Shown here: in pieces, positions 1-7,779 of the stretch | Numbering within the stretch: position 1 is the stretch's first letter | Layout: each line of letters starts with the position of its first letter | Assembly: GCA_030602615.1 (NCBI GenBank) | Contig: JAUVZM010000009.1 | Location: 1 to 63,250 of the forward strand | Reading direction: 5' to 3' | Source of the DNA: a bacterium | GTDB taxonomy: Bacteria > Armatimonadota > Zipacnadia > Zipacnadales > Zipacnadaceae | DNA: 63,250 bases | Notes under the pieces: generated by a model | What the model was told of the DNA's origin: nothing | The model's database searches: none | Seen by the model: only the letters and a program-made list of their open reading frames with translations | Position numbers and translations under genes: made by a program

Positions 1-721
1 CGTCAATGGCAATACCCAGGTCAGCGCCGGTCTCGACCACACGCCGGGCACACTGGGTCATCGCTTCGTCGCTGAGCGGATCGGGCGAACGATTGGGGAA
101 GGTACCGTCAGGCTCAGAGAAGAGCACCTCCACCTGGCAGCCAATCGCCTCCAGCAGGCGCGGGGCATTGAAGGTCCCACAGCCGTTACCGACATCCAGA
201 ACGACCCGCAGCAAGCAGTCGCCGGGGACCTGGGCGGCAGCGATATCGAAATACTCTGGCCAGATGTCGCGCTCTTCGTAGCTGCCGTCGCCCCGGGCAA
301 ACTCGCCAGCAACTACCTGCTGATACAGCTCCTGGAGCTGGTCGCCGTAGAAGGGCCACTCGCCCCAACGCACTTTAATACCGTTATACTGCGGCGGGCG
401 ATGCGAGGCGGTGATGCCCATTCCCCCATCGGCCTGCCACAGGCCGATGGCGAAGTAGACCACCGGCGTCGGGCACTGGCCGATGTCAATTACCCGGCAG
501 CCGCAGCTCATCAGCCCCTCAACAGCCGCCTGGCACAGTTCTTCTGATGATTCGCGGATGTCGCGGCCGACCACCACAGTGGCAGCGGCGGGGTCGGGGA
601 AGCGACTGCCGTAGGCGCGGGCGATGGTGCGGACTACCTGGGGGTTTATCTGGGGGCCGACCTCGCCGCGAATGTCATAGGCGCGGAAGATTTCGGGACC
701 GATCTGAGGCGAGAGACTCAT
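1..721 (-). CDS. Phosphomannomutase/phosphoglucomutase (3' end outside window)
   Basis: About 240 N-terminal codons of an alpha-D-phosphohexomutase, which moves phosphate between the C1 and C6 positions of hexose phosphates to supply sugar nucleotides for envelope and storage polymers. Visible are the N-terminal FRAYDIRGEVG motif, the active-site loop TASHRPPQYNGIKV with the phospho-serine at about residue 106, and the start of domain II (VVLDVGNGCG). The metal-binding DGD loop and the C-terminal domains lie beyond position 1. The start is the ATG at 721, preceded by GTGAGGTGG. In most relatives the active-site loop reads TASHNP; here the Asn is Arg, an odd change in a conserved position although the serine is intact. 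The cell-wall hydrolase gene lies 44 bp upstream on the same strand, so the two are probably cotranscribed. Confidence 0.88.
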   Translation of the reverse strand, partial: MSLSPQIGPEIFRAYDIRGEVGPQINPQVVRTIARAYGSRFPDPAAATVVVGRDIRESSEELCQAAVEGLMSCGCRVIDIGQCPTPVVYFAIGLWQADGGMGITASHRPPQYNGIKVRWGEWPFYGDQLQELYQQVVAGEFARGDGSYEERDIWPEYFDIAAAQVPGDCLLRVVLDVGNGCGTFNAPRLLEAIGCQVEVLFSEPDGTFPNRSPDPLSDEAMTQCARRVVETGADLGIAID

Positions 722-765
722 CGTGCCACCTCACGAGATTCTGTAGCGATCCGCAGAGGCGCGGG

Positions 766-2508
766 TCAATACATGCGCTTGGCGCCGGCATAGCGAGAAG
801 CGTAGTGGCCCTGATCAAGGCGACTGACGGTCACGTCCCGGCGGCGATCGGCCGCATGGATGAACTTGTTGTCGTTGACGTAGATGCCCACATGGGATAG
901 GCCTCGCCGGTAAGTATTTCGGAAAAAAACCACATCGCCAGGTCGTAGTTGGCCGCGCGAGACAGGTGTCCCGTCACGGAAAAGCGTCCGGGAGGTGCGC
1001 GAGACCCTGATGCCGTTCTGAGCCATTACGTACTGGACAAAGCCCGAGCAGTCGAATCCGCTGGGACTCTCCCCACCCATGGCGTAGGGGTAGCCCATGT
1101 ATCGCAGAGCAGTGCGGACAATTTGGCTACCCTTGCCGGCGCCCGGCGAGCCAGCGCTGGCACCTTCTTGGCGAGCAATGCGCTCTTCGCGGGTGTCAAT
1201 CAGCCAACTGGCCACCCAGCCTGTCTTATCGTTGTCCAGCAGGACCTCATACCAGTCGCCACGCTGATCGGTTATGATCACCTGGGTGCTAAGTACCAGG
1301 TCGCCGATCTCTTCATAGTTGGTGCCTGGTCCGGCCCGCAGGTTGACCTCGGGACGAGCCACCCAACCGACCTTGACTGCAACTGTCTCGCCATTCTGCT
1401 CAACGGTGATCTCCTGACCGGGAGGCAGAAAACTGATCACCCAGCCAGCCACCCAGCCCACAGTGCCAGGCGGGACCTTCACTCGACACCAGTGCCCGTC
1501 GGCACCGAGCACCTCGACTTTCTGCCCACGGGCAAGCTGCAGGCGGACGGGCTGATCGGTGCCCGGGCCAGCACGGACGTTGACCTTGCTGCCGTCGATC
1601 CATGCATACAGTTCTTGTCCGTTGCCACCAGACACATTGCGATACTCAGGAGAAGGAAAGTTAGGGGGCGCGCCGGGCAGTGGGTCTACATCGGGTGTAT
1701 TGCCTGAGTCCGTCTCATACTTAATCAGCCAACCAGCCAACCAGCCGGTGTTGCCGCCCTGTACGGTAACCTGCCTCCAATCGCCCTTCTCCCCAAAGAC
1801 ATGGACGACTTGGCCTTTGTTGAGCAGGGCAATCATCTCGGATTCAGTGCTGGGACCGCTGCGCAGGCGAACCTTGTCACCGTTAATATAGGCTTTGGCC
1901 GACTTCACACCGCGACTGCCGGCGGGAGTTCCGGCCTCTTGGACGAGCTGGCGGCCGGCGTTCACGTCGAATTCCAGCAAGTCCCGGCGGATCCAGCCCT
2001 CCCCGCCCGGCGTCTTGCACTTGACCCATTCCCCGCGCTGGGCCCGTTTGTAGACCTTGGTACCTTTGGCCAATGAACCGTACCGGTCATAACCCAGCCC
2101 TGGTCCGCTGCGGACGTTGGCGGCGGCAACTTTAATCCAGGCGGGGGGATGAGAGGAGGACGCGTCCTGCGAATTGCCAGGGACTGCCAACTGCCGGCCC
2201 TTATCGTAGGAGAACTGCAGCAGCGGCTCGGAAATCCAGCCCCAACTGTCGTCGGGGAGCTTGGCCCAGCACCACTTGTTGCGAAATGCGGTCACAAAGA
2301 CCTTGGTACCCTTGGTAAGTGAGCCAATCTTCTTCCGGTCCGTGCCCGGGCCGCTGCGCACATTTACCACATCGGCCTCAACCCACGCCGTCCAGACTTT
2401 CTTCTGCGCCTGGGCCGGGCTGATGGCCAGCAGCACTGTCACGGCCAGCATGGCAATTGCTACCAACCATAGCCGAATGATGATCGAGTTGGTTGAATAA
2501 TGATGCAT
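766..2508 (-). CDS. Secreted NlpC/P60 hydrolase with five SH3b domains
   Basis: A predicted exported peptidoglycan endopeptidase. The N-terminus has a hydrophobic signal segment ending SPAQAQ. Five bacterial SH3 repeats follow (roughly residues 40-460), each with a NVRSGPG- or NLRAGPG-like turn and a GW(I/L/V) end; such modules bind cell-wall peptides. The C-terminal NlpC/P60 domain (about the last 120 residues) has the catalytic Cys in FDCSGFVQY, a His in LSHVGIYV and the third residue at FIHAA. Relatives cleave gamma-D-Glu to diamino-acid bonds in stem peptides. A TTG at 2529 would add seven residues, but it lies upstream of the predicted transcription start, so the ATG at 2508 is preferred. 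Five SH3b copies is more than the one to three usually seen. Confidence 0.9.
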   Translation of the reverse strand: MHHYSTNSIIIRLWLVAIAMLAVTVLLAISPAQAQKKVWTAWVEADVVNVRSGPGTDRKKIGSLTKGTKVFVTAFRNKWCWAKLPDDSWGWISEPLLQFSYDKGRQLAVPGNSQDASSSHPPAWIKVAAANVRSGPGLGYDRYGSLAKGTKVYKRAQRGEWVKCKTPGGEGWIRRDLLEFDVNAGRQLVQEAGTPAGSRGVKSAKAYINGDKVRLRSGPSTESEMIALLNKGQVVHVFGEKGDWRQVTVQGGNTGWLAGWLIKYETDSGNTPDVDPLPGAPPNFPSPEYRNVSGGNGQELYAWIDGSKVNVRAGPGTDQPVRLQLARGQKVEVLGADGHWCRVKVPPGTVGWVAGWVISFLPPGQEITVEQNGETVAVKVGWVARPEVNLRAGPGTNYEEIGDLVLSTQVIITDQRGDWYEVLLDNDKTGWVASWLIDTREERIARQEGASAGSPGAGKGSQIVRTALRYMGYPYAMGGESPSGFDCSGFVQYVMAQNGIRVSRTSRTLFRDGTPVSRGQLRPGDVVFFRNTYRRGLSHVGIYVNDNKFIHAADRRRDVTVSRLDQGHYASRYAGAKRMY

Positions 2509-2518
2509 AGCGTCAAGG

Positions 2519-2548
2519 ATTATACTCAATCCTTTCGGGCAGCGTCAA
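2519..2548 (-). promoter_or_regulatory. Sigma-70-type promoter for the NlpC/P60 gene
   Basis: On the minus strand TTGACG (2543-2548) and TATAAT (2519-2524) are separated by 18 bp. The expected transcription start, near 2512, is only a few bases before the ATG at 2508, so the message would be leaderless or almost so. Confidence 0.6.
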
Positions 2549-2701
2549 CCTTCTGGGATCAACTCCGTATCTGGAGCTTACCATTAACCCAGCGCAAACC
2601 ATAGACATATTGACCGCTGCTGGCAGACAAAAGTTCACTGTCCAGCCCAGCCAGACCAGTCCTCATCAGCCGATGCAGCCTAAAGAGCGGGCACGCCAGG
2701 T

Positions 2702-2730
2702 TTGCAATGCCGCCAGGGATTTGCTATACT
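2702..2730 (+). promoter_or_regulatory. Sigma-70-type promoter for dapB-asd
   Basis: TTGCAA (2702-2707), a 17-bp spacer and TATACT (2725-2730) lie about 47 bp before the dapB start. Match to consensus and position are good; no operator is evident. Confidence 0.6.
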
Positions 2731-2776
2731 TCTGACTCACTACTTGTATACTGACTTACCCAGTGGAGGGCGAGCA

Positions 2777-3580
2777 ATGTTGGCCCAGCAACTGACTATT
2801 CTGGTCACGGGCGTCTGCGGGCAGATGGGCAAGTATGTGGTGGGCGGCGTGCTGGAGGAGGCGGATATGAAGCTGGTTGGCGCAGTGGACCCGGCCGGGC
2901 GGGGCCAGCCGCTAAGCGAGATTGTCCCCGGCGGGCCTGAGGATATTGTGTGCAGCGGGCATCTGGCGGCGGCTCTGGAAGAAAGTCAGCCGCAGATTAT
3001 GATAGATTTCACCACTCCGGATGTGGTGATGGACAACATCCAGGCGGCACTTAACGCCGGCGTGGCCTGTGTGGTGGGGACGACGGGACTTTCGCCAGTG
3101 GACCTGCAGGTGGTCCAGAGGATGTGCGCAAAGACGGATACGCCCTGCCTGATAGCGCCGAATTTCAGCATCGGGGCCAACCTGATGATGAAGTTTGCCG
3201 CCGAGGCTGCCACCAACTTCGACTACAGCGAAATCGTCGAGCGGCATCATGAGAAGAAGGCCGACGCGCCCTCGGGCACGGCGCTCATCACTGCCGAGAA
3301 GATGGCCGAAGCGAGCCAGCGGCCGATGCGCGAGGTGCCCACCGCTCATGAGGAGTTGACGGGCGTGCGCGGCGGCGAGACCGCAGGCATTCACGTCCAC
3401 AGCGTTAGAATGCCCGGCTATGTGGCCAATCAGGAAGTGGTATTCGGGGACATCGGAGAAGTGCTCAAGATCGAACACATCACCACGGGCCGGGAGTGTT
3501 TCATTCCCGGGGTGCTGCTGGCTGTGCGCAGAGTCCTGGACCTGCAGGGACTGGTCTACGGGCTGGACACAATTCTGTGA
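2777..3580 (+). CDS. dapB: 4-hydroxy-tetrahydrodipicolinate reductase
   Basis: Second committed step of the diaminopimelate/lysine branch: NAD(P)H reduction of the cyclic dihydrodipicolinate precursor to tetrahydrodipicolinate in the cytoplasm. The 267-residue length is normal. The N-terminal Rossmann loop reads GVCGQMGKYV, the central TTGLS motif is present, and the catalytic/substrate motif ERHHEKKADAPSGTA contains the two histidines and the Lys of the family. The ATG at 2777 follows GGAGGGCGAGCA; the open frame runs upstream to 2702, but that part overlaps the promoter. asd follows 51 bp downstream and works just upstream in the same pathway. Confidence 0.95.
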   Translation: MLAQQLTILVTGVCGQMGKYVVGGVLEEADMKLVGAVDPAGRGQPLSEIVPGGPEDIVCSGHLAAALEESQPQIMIDFTTPDVVMDNIQAALNAGVACVVGTTGLSPVDLQVVQRMCAKTDTPCLIAPNFSIGANLMMKFAAEAATNFDYSEIVERHHEKKADAPSGTALITAEKMAEASQRPMREVPTAHEELTGVRGGETAGIHVHSVRMPGYVANQEVVFGDIGEVLKIEHITTGRECFIPGVLLAVRRVLDLQGLVYGLDTIL

Positions 3581-3587
3581 GATGAGT

Positions 3588-3606
3588 GACGGGCGAGACG
3601 CCCGTC
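3588..3606. repeat. Short perfect hairpin between dapB and asd
   Basis: GACGGGCG-AGA-CGCCCGTC forms an 8-bp stem with a 3-base loop, 8 bp after the dapB stop. No T-run follows, so it is more likely a transcript-stabilising or attenuating hairpin, or a dispersed repeat, than an intrinsic terminator. Confidence 0.6.
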
Positions 3607-3631
3607 GTACCGGATAGAAAAGGTGATCTGT

Positions 3632-4708
3632 GTGACTGTACGAGCCGGATTAGTCGGGGTGGGGCCGGTAGGCGACCGCATCGTAAGCTGTGTGCGGGAA
3701 CGCAACTTCCCCCTCAGCGAGCCCCTGCGGGTGATGGCAACAAGCGCACGTACCGAGATGCTCGGCGGCGAGCAAATCCAGGTTCAAGAGACACGCGCAG
3801 AGCTGTTCGAGGGGCTGGATGTGGTATTTTTTGCCGGCCGCGAGGGCGCCAAAGGAGCCAGCGTGCAGTGGGCGCAGACGGCCATTGAATGTGGCGCATA
3901 CTGCATTGACAACGGTAGCGACTTCCGGCTGGATCCGACCGTCCCGCTGGTGGTGCCAGAGATTAACATGGACGCAGTTACCGAGGACACCCGGCTGATT
4001 GCCAGTCCCAACTGCTCAACTATTCAACTGGTAGTGGCGCTGGCGCCGCTGCATCGTGCCGCGGGCATCAAGCGGGTGGTTATTTCCAGCTATCAGTCGG
4101 TCAGCGGCTGGGGGCAGGCAGCGGTTGAGGAAATGGAGCGACAGTTATCCGAGTGGGACAAGTCTCTGCGCGGAGAGCCGATAGATTTTGACCCAGGCGT
4201 CTTCGCCCGGCCAATTATACTGGACTGCCTGCCTCATATTGAGCGATTCCTGGCGGACGGCTATACCAAAGAAGAGATGAAGATGGTGCATGAGACGCGC
4301 AAGATTCTCGGTGAGCCGGATATGCCGATCACCGCGACCGCCGTGCGCGTGCCCATTCCGCTGGGGCACAGCGAGTCAGTCAATCTGGAGTTTGAACAGC
4401 CCATAACTCGTGAAGAGGCGATACAGATTCTCGCCCAGGCGCCGGGCGTAGTGGTTATGGACGGGCCGACCGAGGATCCGGCTGCTGTTGAATCTCGCAA
4501 TGATCCGCAAGAGCTGCGATATCCGACTGCGGCGGACATATACGAAGACCAGTATAAGGATATGGTCCTGGTGGGGCGCATTCGCCAGGACAACACAATC
4601 AGAAACGGCCTGAATCTGTGGATAGTGGCCGATAACCTGCGCAAGGGCGCGGCCACCAACGTAGTGCAGATTGCCGAGGGCATGCTGGAGCGGGGGATTA
4701 TTGGGTAA
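3632..4708 (+). CDS. asd: Aspartate-semialdehyde dehydrogenase
   Basis: Reduces aspartyl phosphate to aspartate semialdehyde with NADPH, at the branch point for lysine/DAP, threonine and methionine. About 358 residues. Features are the N-terminal GLVGVGPVGDRIV nucleotide loop (first Gly of the usual GATG type altered), NGSDFRLDPTVPLVVPEIN, the catalytic Cys in SPNCSTIQ, the SYQSVSGWG segment and the histidine in PLGHSESV. The GTG at 3632 has AAAAGG about 9 bp upstream; an in-frame GTG at 3623 is too close to that site. Likely cotranscribed with dapB. The first dispersed palindromic repeat begins just after the stop. Confidence 0.93.
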   Translation: MTVRAGLVGVGPVGDRIVSCVRERNFPLSEPLRVMATSARTEMLGGEQIQVQETRAELFEGLDVVFFAGREGAKGASVQWAQTAIECGAYCIDNGSDFRLDPTVPLVVPEINMDAVTEDTRLIASPNCSTIQLVVALAPLHRAAGIKRVVISSYQSVSGWGQAAVEEMERQLSEWDKSLRGEPIDFDPGVFARPIILDCLPHIERFLADGYTKEEMKMVHETRKILGEPDMPITATAVRVPIPLGHSESVNLEFEQPITREEAIQILAQAPGVVVMDGPTEDPAAVESRNDPQELRYPTAADIYEDQYKDMVLVGRIRQDNTIRNGLNLWIVADNLRKGAATNVVQIAEGMLERGIIG

Positions 4709-4715
4709 GCCACAG

Positions 4716-4825
4716 AATTGATAAACGGATTTTGCGGAAAACCCGCTTTTTGAAAAAAGCCGGTTTTCCGCACCTTTCCGGCAAAAACTTTAACACTTGA
4801 ACAGTACGATAGTATACTGTTATCC
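4716..4825 (+). repeat. Dispersed palindromic repeat, copy 1 of 5
   Basis: An element of about 110 bp starting AATTGATAAACGGATTTT. It contains a 38-nt hairpin at 4734-4771 (10-bp arms GCGGAAAACC / GGTTTTCCGC and a T5/A6 inner stem), then CACCTTTCCGGCAAAAACTTT, then a second inverted repeat AACAGTA...TACTGTT. It sits between asd and argC. On the plus strand GCGG-N5-CCGC followed by T5 could act as a weak terminator. Confidence 0.9.
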
Positions 4826-4886
4826 TCTACAGTTGCCATTAAGACACTTCTCCCACAATATTGGAGTGTATAAACGAGGACAGAAA

Positions 4887-5930
4887 ATGACGAAAATAGG
4901 TATATTTGGAGCAGCGGGATACGGCGGTGTGGAGCTGATCCGGCTGCTGCTGGAACATCCCGAAATCGAGATCGCCTATCTGGGCGGTCATACTACGGCC
5001 GGCGAAAACATCACCGACCTGTATCCCAGCTTGCTGGGCAGAATTGATATGGCAATCGGCGAGAGCAGCCTCGCGGCGCTGGAGGGCAGCGGTGCCGAGG
5101 TGCTGTGCTCGGCGCTGCCCCATAAGGTGGGCGCCGATATTGTGGCCGAAGCGCTGGATAGCGGCCTGAAGGTCATTGACTTTTCCGCCGACTTTCGCCT
5201 CAAGGACGCTGCCGAATATGAGAAATACTACCAGCCTCATCCCCATCCGGAGCTGCTGGCCGAGGCTGTCTACGGCTTGCCGGAACTGCATCGGAAGGAG
5301 ATTATTCCAGCGCGGCTGGTAGCGGCACCGGGCTGCTATCCGACCGGGGCTATTCTGGCACTGGCGCCGGCAGTCAAAGCGGGCCTGATTGAATCCCAGG
5401 GCATCATTGTGGATAGCAAGAGCGGGGTTTCGGGAGCAGGTCGCAGCAAAGTGGCGCTGGCCTTCCATTTTCCGGAGCTTAACGAATCAATGAAGGCGTA
5501 CAGTGTGGCAGCCCACCGCCACACCCCGGAGATGGACCAGGAACTTTCGGCACTCAGCGATGAGCCGATACAGGTCACCTTCGCGCCCCATCTGATGCCG
5601 GTGACCCGGGGTATCCTGACCACCACTTACGGGCGGCTGCGCCAGCCGATGACCGAAGCTGACGTGCGCGAGGTGTATCAACAGTTCTACGCCAACGAGC
5701 CTTTCGTGGAAGTTATGCCAGCGGGAATCCAGCCTACGACAAAGCAGGTCAACGGCTCGAATAATTGCCACATCGGGCTGGTCGTGGCCGAGGATACCGG
5801 CTGGCTGATTGCTACGTCGGCCATTGACAACCTCATCAAGGGGCTGTCGGGCTCGGTGTTGCAGTGCCTGAATCTTATGATTGGCTGCGCCGAGACTACC
5901 GCACTGGACCGGCCGGCGCTGTGGCCGTAG
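4887..5930 (+). CDS. argC: N-acetyl-gamma-glutamyl-phosphate reductase
   Basis: Third step of arginine synthesis: NADPH reduction of N-acetylglutamyl phosphate to the semialdehyde. 347 residues, normal length. The N-terminal GAAGYGGVELIRLL loop binds NADP, the catalytic Cys lies in AAPGCYPTGA, and SADFRL, SGVSGAGR and the C-terminal GSNNCHIG segment are all present. The start is the ATG at 4887 with GAGGACAG upstream; an in-frame upstream extension runs into repeat copy 1 and is not used. argJ follows after 51 bp, so the pair forms an arginine operon; argB and argD are not in the window. Confidence 0.95.
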   Translation: MTKIGIFGAAGYGGVELIRLLLEHPEIEIAYLGGHTTAGENITDLYPSLLGRIDMAIGESSLAALEGSGAEVLCSALPHKVGADIVAEALDSGLKVIDFSADFRLKDAAEYEKYYQPHPHPELLAEAVYGLPELHRKEIIPARLVAAPGCYPTGAILALAPAVKAGLIESQGIIVDSKSGVSGAGRSKVALAFHFPELNESMKAYSVAAHRHTPEMDQELSALSDEPIQVTFAPHLMPVTRGILTTTYGRLRQPMTEADVREVYQQFYANEPFVEVMPAGIQPTTKQVNGSNNCHIGLVVAEDTGWLIATSAIDNLIKGLSGSVLQCLNLMIGCAETTALDRPALWP

Positions 5931-5981
5931 CGGTCGCCCATTCGCTGCTTCTATCACCCGTCTCCGTGGAGAGAACTGTCT

Positions 5982-7199
5982 ATGTTAGATCAACCATTTA
6001 CCATTATTGAGGGGGGTATCACCGCCCCGGAGGGCTTTGCAGGGGCAGCGGTGTGCTGTGGCATTAAACCAGAGTCACTGGACCTGATGCTACTGGCTTC
6101 AGATCGGCCGGCCGCGGCTGCGGTTACGATTACCAAGAACGCCTTTCGGGCTGCACCGACCTTCGTCACTCAGGAGCACACCGCTGACGGCCAGGCGCAG
6201 GTGATCGTTTGCAACAGTGGCAATGCCAACGCCGCCACCGGCCGGCAGGGCTTGGACAATGCCAGGAAGATGGCCGCACTGGCCGCCGAGCAACTGGGCG
6301 TGGAGTGTCCTGACGTTATCGTGTGCTCGACGGGTAAGATCGGTCAGCAACTTCCGATGGACAAGATCCAGGGGGGCATCACGCAGGCGGCCATCCGGCT
6401 CACCCGTGACGACCCTGACTCGTTGGCGCGCGCTATAATGACCACTGACACCTTCCCCAAGATGGTGTCGGTGCAGTTTGCGGTGGGCGAGAAGCTGGTG
6501 AAGATGAGCGGCATTGCCAAGGGCGCGGGGATGATCTGCCCGGATATGGCCACGATGCTGTGCTTCATCACCACCGACCTGGCCATTGCCCCGGAAATCC
6601 TTAATGCCAGCCTGCAGCAGGACGTCGAGCTGTCGTTCAACTGCATTTCGACCGACGGCTGTATGAGCACAAATGACACAGTGGCGGTCCTGGCCAACGG
6701 CGCAGCCGGCAGTGCACCGATTGAGAGCAGCGAGTCGGAAGGATACAAAGAGTTCCGGGCCGCATTAGGTTATGTAACTCAGGAACTGGCCAGGATGATC
6801 GCCCGCGACGGGGAGGGCGCTACCAAGTTTGTGGAGATCCGGGTGAGTGGAGCCACCAGTTGGGAGCAAGCGCGCCACGTCGCCCGCGCAATCGCTAACT
6901 ACGATCTGGTGAAGACCTCACTATTCGGGGAAGACCTCAATTGGGGGCGCATCGCCGCGGCGACGGGTGCTGCTGACCCGGAGCTTGATCCCAATAGGGT
7001 CACTATCAACTGCGCGGGAATCACCGCCTGGAGCCACGGCGAGCCAGCAAGCTTCGATGAGGCCCAGGCCAGGTCGGCAATGCAGGCTGACGAGATTCTG
7101 ATTGAGGTTGATCTGGGCATCGGCGACGCCCAGGCTACCGTGTGGACCTGCGATTTGACCTATGATTACATAAAGGAAAACGTCGGGCCAGATGGATAG
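5982..7199 (+). CDS. argJ: Bifunctional ornithine acetyltransferase / N-acetylglutamate synthase
   Basis: Transfers the acetyl group from N-acetylornithine to glutamate (the cyclic arginine route) and in many relatives also acetylates glutamate with acetyl-CoA. 405 residues. The self-cleavage region reads KGAGMICPDMATMLCFITTD; the conserved Thr in MATML is the autoproteolytic nucleophile that splits the chain into alpha and beta subunits. CNSGNANAATG, GEGATKF, and SLFGEDLNWGRI are also typical. ATG at 5982 follows GTGGAGAG. The gene ends with TAG and is followed by a low-complexity TAGTGG-rich stretch. Confidence 0.95.
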   Translation: MLDQPFTIIEGGITAPEGFAGAAVCCGIKPESLDLMLLASDRPAAAAVTITKNAFRAAPTFVTQEHTADGQAQVIVCNSGNANAATGRQGLDNARKMAALAAEQLGVECPDVIVCSTGKIGQQLPMDKIQGGITQAAIRLTRDDPDSLARAIMTTDTFPKMVSVQFAVGEKLVKMSGIAKGAGMICPDMATMLCFITTDLAIAPEILNASLQQDVELSFNCISTDGCMSTNDTVAVLANGAAGSAPIESSESEGYKEFRAALGYVTQELARMIARDGEGATKFVEIRVSGATSWEQARHVARAIANYDLVKTSLFGEDLNWGRIAAATGAADPELDPNRVTINCAGITAWSHGEPASFDEAQARSAMQADEILIEVDLGIGDAQATVWTCDLTYDYIKENVGPDG

Positions 7200-7203
7200 G
7201 GTA

Positions 7204-7240
7204 CGACAGTGGATAGTGGTTAGTGGATAGTGGGTAGGAA
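7204..7240. repeat. TAGTGG-rich simple repeat, left of T-box
   Basis: Overlapping units such as GGATAGTGGTTAGTGGATAGTGGG occupy the space between argJ and the leuA leader. A similar tract lies at about 7686-7725, so the T-box leader is bracketed by them. No function is evident. Confidence 0.6.
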
Positions 7241-7341
7241 ACGCCACAGTGGACTTACAAGTCGCTAATGTGGAGCCACGGGTGGCGATTGACTCGCAGC
7301 CGCAGCCAGGAGGGCCGTAGTGCCGCACAGGTGTAACTCAC

Positions 7342-7370
7342 TTGACTCTTGGGTATCCATAGGCTATAAT
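7342..7370 (+). promoter_or_regulatory. Sigma-70 promoter of the leuA leader
   Basis: TTGACT (7342-7347), 17 bp, TATAAT (7365-7370). The match is near perfect, and it is placed so that transcription starts near 7377, at the beginning of the T-box stem I. Confidence 0.75.
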
Positions 7371-7376
7371 CTGGTC

Positions 7377-7680
7377 AAATTGAAGCTGCAAAGACGATGA
7401 CGGGGAGTAGTAGGCGCGGGGAGGATAACAGAGAGGTCGCCCAGCGGCTGGAAGGCGACTATTCGAAGCGCGCTGAAGCTCGCCCCCGAGTCGCGGGCTG
7501 AACCGGCAGATTTGTGCCCAAGTAAGCACCGCCGGAATTCCCACCGTTGAAAGGGAGCCGATATCGGAGAAGCCTATGGTCTCCCGTATCGAGCAAAGCG
7601 GGTCGCCAGCAGCGACCAATTAGAGTGGTACCGCGGATTGCCAAGGCCTTCCGTCTCTTAAGAGATGGAAGGTTTTTTGC
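7377..7680 (+). promoter_or_regulatory. T-box riboswitch (tRNA-Leu sensing) controlling leuA
   Basis: A leader that reads uncharged tRNA and permits leuA transcription when leucyl-tRNA is low. The 14-base T-box GAGTGGTACCGCGG is at 7623-7636; its TGGT should pair with the ACCA end of a tRNA with discriminator A, as tRNA-Leu has. Upstream is a stem I with GGGGAGTAGTAG on the 5' side, an ACAGAGAGG bulge and GCGGCTGGAAGG distal loop region. On the 3' side of the specifier loop, GAAG is followed by CTC (7479-7481), a leucine codon. The competing terminator is CCTTCC (7647-7652) / GGAAGG (7667-7672), with TCTC/GAGA inside, then T6. Codon assignment is by position and sense, not by a folding calculation. 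Confidence 0.93.
7647..7678 (+). terminator. Rho-independent terminator of the T-box leader
   Basis: A 26-nt hairpin with CCTTCC/GGAAGG and TCTCTT/AAGAGA arms followed by TTTTTT at 7673-7678. It overlaps the antiterminator partner of the T-box sequence, as needed for regulated read-through. Confidence 0.85.
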
Positions 7681-7779
7681 TGACGGACAGTGGTTAGTGG
7701 CTAGTGGTTAGTGGATAGTGGGTTTCGCCGGCACCCTATCTGTCACACTGAAGGGGTACGAAAGCAGGAGGAGATGAAG

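Noticed and set aside
2912-3478. Minus-strand 188-codon frame opposite dapB
   Set aside because: A shadow of dapB with no start signal or recognisable domain.
4716-4825. Classical insertion sequence or MITE with target-site duplication
   Set aside because: No flanking direct duplication or transposase is visible at any of the five copies; left as a palindromic repeat family.
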